NCBI GenBank assembly: GCA_028708215.1
Contig: JAQVZL010000005.1
Span: forward strand, 1-46,665
From: Bacteroidales bacterium
GTDB taxonomy: Bacteria > Bacteroidota > Bacteroidia > Bacteroidales > UBA932
Direction of reading: 5' to 3'
Length of the DNA stretch: 46,665 bases
Positions 42,228 through 46,665 of the stretch are shown here, in pieces. The first letter of the stretch is position 1, and each line of letters opens with the position of its first letter. A model generated the notes under the pieces. The model saw nothing but the letters and a program-made list of their open reading frames with translations, was not told the DNA's origin and made no database searches. The translations under genes and the position numbers were made by a program.

Positions 42228-45200
42228 ATGCAAAGTAAAGGCGCCATAAGATTAGTGGCAATTTTGATCGCGTTAGCCTGTATCTATCAATTATCATTTA
42301 CCTGGGCTACAAAACATCAGGAGAGTAAAGCAAAAGAGTATGCACAACATGCTGTTGAGCTTGAAGAGAGCTCCCCTGCGTTCAGTTTAATATCTGACCT
42401 AGACAAAGCTTTTTATCTTGACTCATTAGAGAGAGTAAAAGAGAGATATTATATCGACTCAATTACTGCAGAGAAGGTTTTTCTAGGCTTTACCTACAAA
42501 GAGATAAAAGAAAAAGAGATTAACCTTGGTCTAGATCTCAAGGGTGGTATGAACGTAATGTTAGAGGTGAGCGTTCCTGAATTAGTAATATCATTGTCTG
42601 AAAATAGTGAAAACCCACTCTTTTTACAAGCAATGGAGGTTGCTAAAAGTAATTTATCTCCATCTAAGACAGATTTTATAAATCTTTTTGGAGAGGCTTG
42701 GGAAGAGGTAGCTCCTGGCCAGAGAATGTCTCAGGTTTTTGGAACTTACGAGATGAGAGACAGAATCAAACCAGAAACAACTAATGCCGAGGTTCTTAAA
42801 GTTATTCGCCAAGAGTCTGAGAGCGCAATATCTAACTCTTTTAATGTTCTACGTAACCGTATTCGCCGTTTTGGAGTATCTCAGCCGAACATCCAGAAAA
42901 TTGGTGGTACAGGTAGAATCTTAGTAGAGCTTCCTGGTGTTAAAGAGCCTGCACGTGTGCGTAAGCTTTTGCAAGGAACAGCATCATTAGAGTTTTGGGA
43001 AACCTACGAAAACTCAGAAGTATATCCATTCTTAGTAGAGGTTAATACTGCTGTTAAAGAGATGCTAGACCTTCAAAAAGATGAGGAGCTAGAAAAAGAG
43101 ACAGCTACTGAAACTACTGCAGATGAGGCCCAAGCGTTGGATCCTACAAAAACAGAGGCAGATGAGTTGCTTAGCGAAATACAGCAAGAAGATTCACTCT
43201 CTGGTGCCGATGCTAAAATAGCAGAGCAAAATCCATTTTTCTTTGCTTTGAACCCAAGTGTAGCGCAAGGCCAGCTTATGCCTGGTCCAGTAGTTGGGCG
43301 TGCTCACTACCGCGATACTGCTAAGATAGGTGCGTGGCTTAGATCTAACCAGGTTCTCTCTATTTTACCTCCAGATCTTAAACTTATGTGGGGTGTTAAA
43401 CCAGTTGACGATGCTGGAATTATATTTGAACTAATAGCAATAAAATCTACTACTAGAGACGGTAAAGCTCCTCTAGATGGTGGTGTTATTACAGATGCTT
43501 CAAAAGCGTTTGCCCCAACTAGTGGCCAGCCAGAAGTAGATATGGCTATGAATGCCGAGGGTTCTAGAATTTGGGCAAGTATGACTGCAAATAATATAGG
43601 GCGCTCAATTGCCATTGTTTTAGATGGTTTAGTTTATTCATACCCAAGAGTTAATTCAGAAATTTCTGGAGGCCGTTCACAAATTTCTGGGCAGTTTACA
43701 GTAACAGAGGCAGATGACTTAGCGAACGTGCTTAAATCTGGTAAACTACCCGCTCCTGCAAGAATTATTCAGGAAGCAGTTGTTGGACCAAGCCTTGGTA
43801 GCGAATCTATAAATGCAGGTCTTATCTCATTTGTTATAGCGTTTCTTTTAGTGCTAATATATATGCTTCTATTCTATAATGGAGCAGGTATGGTGGCTAA
43901 CGTAGCACTATTGACAAACGTACTCTTCTTAATGGGAGCATTAGTCTCTTTTGGTGCAGTGCTAACTCTGCCTGGAATTGCTGGTATTGTGCTCACATTG
44001 GGTATGGCGGTAGATGCCAACGTTATTATATATGAGCGTATAAAAGAGGAGCTTAGGGCTGGGAAAGCTTTAAGACTAGCAGTTACAGACGGTTATAAAA
44101 ATGCATACTCGGCAATTGTAGATGGTAACCTTACCACTATTATAACAGGTATTGTGCTAGCTATATTTGGTTCAGGCCCTGTTCAAGGGTTTGCTACTAC
44201 TTTGGTTATAGGTATTATTACCTCTCTTATTACCTCTATCTTTATAACAAGATTACTATTTGACTGGAGGCTTAATAAAAACAAGAATATTACATTCGAT
44301 AATAACATTGTTCGTAATTTCCTTCAAAACACAAAAATAGATTTTGTAGGTATTCGCAAATATGCCTACATCTTCTCTATAGCTGTTATTGTTATTTCAC
44401 TAGGGTTTATATTTGGTAAAGGGTTTACTTATGGAGTAGACTTTACTGGAGGCCGAACTTATGTTGTTCGCTTTGACCAGGAGGTTACTGTAGCAGATGC
44501 AAGAACAGTTCTTTTAGATGAGTTCGACGAATCTATAGAGGTGAAGCAGTTTGGAGGGGGTAGTCAAATGAAAATTACTACCAAGTATATGATAGAAGAT
44601 AACTCAGAGGAGACAGACGCTATTGTAGATGGTAAAATATATAACGCTTTGAAAGGGATGTTCTCTTATGAGATGTCTTTAGAAGACTTTACCGCAACAA
44701 CAGATAATCCAAACGGAATTGTGAGTTCAGAAAAAGTTGGACCTACTATTGCAGATGATATTAAGAGAGATGCTCTAATAGCTGTAATAATTGCTCTTAT
44801 AGCTATATTCGCCTATATTGCTGCACGTTTCCGTAACTGGACATGGGGTACAGGTGGCTTGATTGCTTTACTGCACGACGCTATTTTCACCTTAGGATTT
44901 TTTGCAATATTTAGCGGAATACTCCCTTTTAGTTTAGATGTAGACCAAACCTTTATTGCTGCAATTCTTACAATTATAGGTTACTCTATAAACGATACTG
45001 TGGTAATATTTGACCGTATTCGTGAATTCAGGGTTATTTATCCTAAGCGTGAACTTAAAGAGAATATTAATGATGCACTTAATAGCACTCTCTCTAGAAC
45101 ATTTAACACCAGTTTAACAACTATGGTTGTGCTACTTTCAATAGCAATATTTGGTGGAGAGGTTATTAGAGGATTTGCTGTTGCACTAAGTGTAGGTATT

Positions 45201-45317
45201 TTAGTTGGTACATACTCTTCTATTTTTATTGCGTCTCCTGTTGTATATGACTTATATGCTAAGACAGTAGGCAAGAAAGAGCTTTCTAAAAAGCCTGTTT
45301 CTAAAAAGAGAAAATAA
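42228..45317 (+). CDS. secDF: fused protein translocase subunit SecDF
   Basis: SecDF uses proton-motive force to pull exported proteins out of the SecYEG channel. SecD and SecF are fused in one 1029-residue chain, as is usual in Bacteroidetes. The SecD half has one N-terminal helix, GLDLKGGMNVMLEV, a large periplasmic P1 region and a five-helix block ending around residue 680. The SecF half starts near FGKGFTYGVDFTGGRTYV and has its own helices. An acidic, Glu/Thr-rich insertion (about residues 280-325) is of low complexity. A strong terminator follows. Confidence 0.97.
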   Translation: MQSKGAIRLVAILIALACIYQLSFTWATKHQESKAKEYAQHAVELEESSPAFSLISDLDKAFYLDSLERVKERYYIDSITAEKVFLGFTYKEIKEKEINLGLDLKGGMNVMLEVSVPELVISLSENSENPLFLQAMEVAKSNLSPSKTDFINLFGEAWEEVAPGQRMSQVFGTYEMRDRIKPETTNAEVLKVIRQESESAISNSFNVLRNRIRRFGVSQPNIQKIGGTGRILVELPGVKEPARVRKLLQGTASLEFWETYENSEVYPFLVEVNTAVKEMLDLQKDEELEKETATETTADEAQALDPTKTEADELLSEIQQEDSLSGADAKIAEQNPFFFALNPSVAQGQLMPGPVVGRAHYRDTAKIGAWLRSNQVLSILPPDLKLMWGVKPVDDAGIIFELIAIKSTTRDGKAPLDGGVITDASKAFAPTSGQPEVDMAMNAEGSRIWASMTANNIGRSIAIVLDGLVYSYPRVNSEISGGRSQISGQFTVTEADDLANVLKSGKLPAPARIIQEAVVGPSLGSESINAGLISFVIAFLLVLIYMLLFYNGAGMVANVALLTNVLFLMGALVSFGAVLTLPGIAGIVLTLGMAVDANVIIYERIKEELRAGKALRLAVTDGYKNAYSAIVDGNLTTIITGIVLAIFGSGPVQGFATTLVIGIITSLITSIFITRLLFDWRLNKNKNITFDNNIVRNFLQNTKIDFVGIRKYAYIFSIAVIVISLGFIFGKGFTYGVDFTGGRTYVVRFDQEVTVADARTVLLDEFDESIEVKQFGGGSQMKITTKYMIEDNSEETDAIVDGKIYNALKGMFSYEMSLEDFTATTDNPNGIVSSEKVGPTIADDIKRDALIAVIIALIAIFAYIAARFRNWTWGTGGLIALLHDAIFTLGFFAIFSGILPFSLDVDQTFIAAILTIIGYSINDTVVIFDRIREFRVIYPKRELKENINDALNSTLSRTFNTSLTTMVVLLSIAIFGGEVIRGFAVALSVGILVGTYSSIFIASPVVYDLYAKTVGKKELSKKPVSKKRK

Positions 45318-45335
45318 TTAAGATTATCTATAAAG

Positions 45336-45364
45336 AAAGCCACCCAATTGGGTGGCTTTTTTTT
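45336..45364 (+). terminator. Rho-independent terminator of secDF
   Basis: AAAGCCACCC (45336-45345) pairs perfectly with GGGTGGCTTT (45350-45359) around AATT, and the T run continues to 45364. Confidence 0.93.
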
Positions 45365-45420
45365 GGTTAAATCTCTATAAATTTACAACTTTGTAGCTAT
45401 TAATAATAAAATATAATAAA

Positions 45421-46665
45421 ATGAAACTTCCTTTCGCAGAATCGTACAAAATTAAAATGGTAGAGACTATTCGTAGGAGTACTCGCCAAGAGAGAGAGTC
45501 TTGGATTAAAGAGGCTCATTACAATTTATTCAATCTTAAAAGCGATCATGTTTTTATTGATTTGATAACAGATTCGGGAACGGGTGCCATGAGTGACAAA
45601 CAGTGGGCAGCCGCTATGGAAGGAGATGAGAGTTATGCTGGGTCTAGATCTTACTATAATCTAGAGAAGAGTATTAAAGAGATTACTGGTTTTAACTACT
45701 TTCTACCAACTCATCAAGGGAGAGCCGCAGAGAATGTTCTTTTCTCTGCAATTATAAAAGCGGGAGATATTTTACCAGGTAATTCACATTTCGATACAAC
45801 TAAAGGGCATATAGAGTTTCGTAAAGCACATGCAATAGATTGTACAGTAGATGTTGCTAAGGATACTACCGCAGAGGCTCCCTTTAAAGGAAATATAGAC
45901 CTTCAAAAGCTAGAAGATGTTCTTAAAAAATATCCAAAAGAGAAAATCCCATGCATTGTTTTAACAGTTACAAACAATACAGCGGGTGGTCAGCCTGTTT
46001 CAATGGAAAATATTAAAGGGGTTTCTGTTCTAGCTAAAAAATATGATATTAAGGTTCTTTTCGATTCTGCTCGCTTTGCAGAGAATGCCTATTTTATCAA
46101 GACCCGTGAAGAGGGTTATTCAAATAAGAGCATAGTAGATATTTGCCAGGAGATGTTTAGTTATGCCAACTTTATGACAATGTCTTCTAAAAAAGATGCT
46201 ATTGTTAATATGGGTGGTTTTCTAGCATTTAAAGATGAAGAAGATTGGCAAAAGTGTCAAATGTACACTATTATGTTTGAAGGGTATATTACTTATGGAG
46301 GTATGTCTGGTAGAGATATGAATGCTCTTGCTCAAGGGCTAAGAGAGGGAACAGATTTCTATTATTTAGAGAGTCGTATAAACCAAGTAGCATATTTGGG
46401 CCAAAAGTTAGATGAGTATGGGATTCCTTACCAAAGGCCTGCTGGGGGGCATGCAATTTTTGTAGATGCCAAGAAAATTTTAACAAATGTTCCAAAAGAG
46501 CAGTTTGTAGCTCAAACCTTAGGGATAGAGTTATATTTAGAAGCGGGTGTTAGGGGAGTAGAGATAGGAGCACTATTGGCAGATAGAGATCCAGATACAA
46601 GAGAAAATCGCTATCCAGAACTAGAGCTTTTAAGATTAGCTATACCTCGTAGGGTTTATACCAAT
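45421..46665 (+). CDS. tnaA: tryptophanase, 3' end outside window
   Basis: It breaks tryptophan to indole, pyruvate and ammonia with PLP. The 415 codons present start MKLPFAESYKIKMVE and remain open to the window edge; about 45 residues are missing compared with usual lengths near 460. LPTHQGRAAE, VLFDSARFAENAYFIK and MTMSSKKDAIVNMGG are visible; the second Lys of SKKD (Lys258) should bind PLP. Tyrosine phenol-lyase is related, but the sequence agrees better with Bacteroidetes tryptophanase. It stands alone behind the secDF terminator, and no TnaC-like leader is seen in the 56 bases upstream. Confidence 0.94.
   Translation, partial: MKLPFAESYKIKMVETIRRSTRQERESWIKEAHYNLFNLKSDHVFIDLITDSGTGAMSDKQWAAAMEGDESYAGSRSYYNLEKSIKEITGFNYFLPTHQGRAAENVLFSAIIKAGDILPGNSHFDTTKGHIEFRKAHAIDCTVDVAKDTTAEAPFKGNIDLQKLEDVLKKYPKEKIPCIVLTVTNNTAGGQPVSMENIKGVSVLAKKYDIKVLFDSARFAENAYFIKTREEGYSNKSIVDICQEMFSYANFMTMSSKKDAIVNMGGFLAFKDEEDWQKCQMYTIMFEGYITYGGMSGRDMNALAQGLREGTDFYYLESRINQVAYLGQKLDEYGIPYQRPAGGHAIFVDAKKILTNVPKEQFVAQTLGIELYLEAGVRGVEIGALLADRDPDTRENRYPELELLRLAIPRRVYTN

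Noticed and set aside
45365..45420. TnaC-like leader peptide before tnaA
   Set aside because: No short frame with a Trp codon is present in this 56-base gap.

Overview
The window is AT-rich chromosomal DNA from a member of the phylum Bacteroidetes, most likely order Bacteroidales. The evidence is the protein content: a Bacteroidetes-type fumarate reductase FrdA, a fused SecDF, a FloA/NfeD pair, a PD40-propeller periplasmic protein, tryptophanase and a 6-bladed beta-propeller lipoprotein. Many gene starts also sit behind a TAnnTTTG box, the -7 element of Bacteroidetes promoters. No rRNA, CRISPR array, complete insertion sequence, prophage or recognisable defence system is visible.

Layout. 1-1000: the end of a probable Ntn-hydrolase gene, a strong hairpin, a pentanucleotide tandem repeat and a GC-rich block that may be a structured RNA. 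1000-13250: a lipoprotein, a GH20 hexosaminidase, frdA-frdB (without a cytochrome b gene beside them), small hydrolases, hflX, a TonB-like protein, tRNA-Ala(GGC) and mdh. 13400-28200: dense housekeeping DNA with ybeY-mnmG, an acyltransferase/acyl-CoA ligase pair, threonine aldolase, gcvH, ruvA, sufS-sufE-sufT-folK, dsbD and glyS with a dihydroorotate-dehydrogenase-like gene. Two 16-bp sites resembling ParB-binding parS lie at the 3' end of mnmG.

28200-38300 is the accessory part. It holds a CHASE4-type histidine kinase, followed by genes that have lost an end: a metallo-hydrolase without its C-terminus, an AraC-type membrane regulator without its second HTH half that runs into a CPBP-protease fragment, a remnant of a Na+/H+ antiporter, and a histidine kinase without its sensor domain. 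Between and after these are intact genes for a DUF6544-like protein, a glycoside-hydrolase-like lipoprotein, a CMD/pirin pair and two small coiled-coil stress-type proteins. tRNA-Pro(TGG) and tRNA-Ser(GCT) lie here, and their promoters share a decamer.

38600-46665: floA-nfeD, a large PD40 periplasmic protein, secDF and the start of tnaA.

Metabolically the window fits an anaerobic or microaerophilic amino-acid- and glycan-using Bacteroidales: malate dehydrogenase and fumarate reductase belong to the reductive succinate branch, tryptophanase and threonine aldolase degrade amino acids, and hexosaminidase releases GlcNAc or GalNAc. I did not find a convincing new multi-gene system. The observations most worth checking are the parS-like pair, the cluster of truncated genes, the possible RNA and the tRNA promoter/leader pattern.
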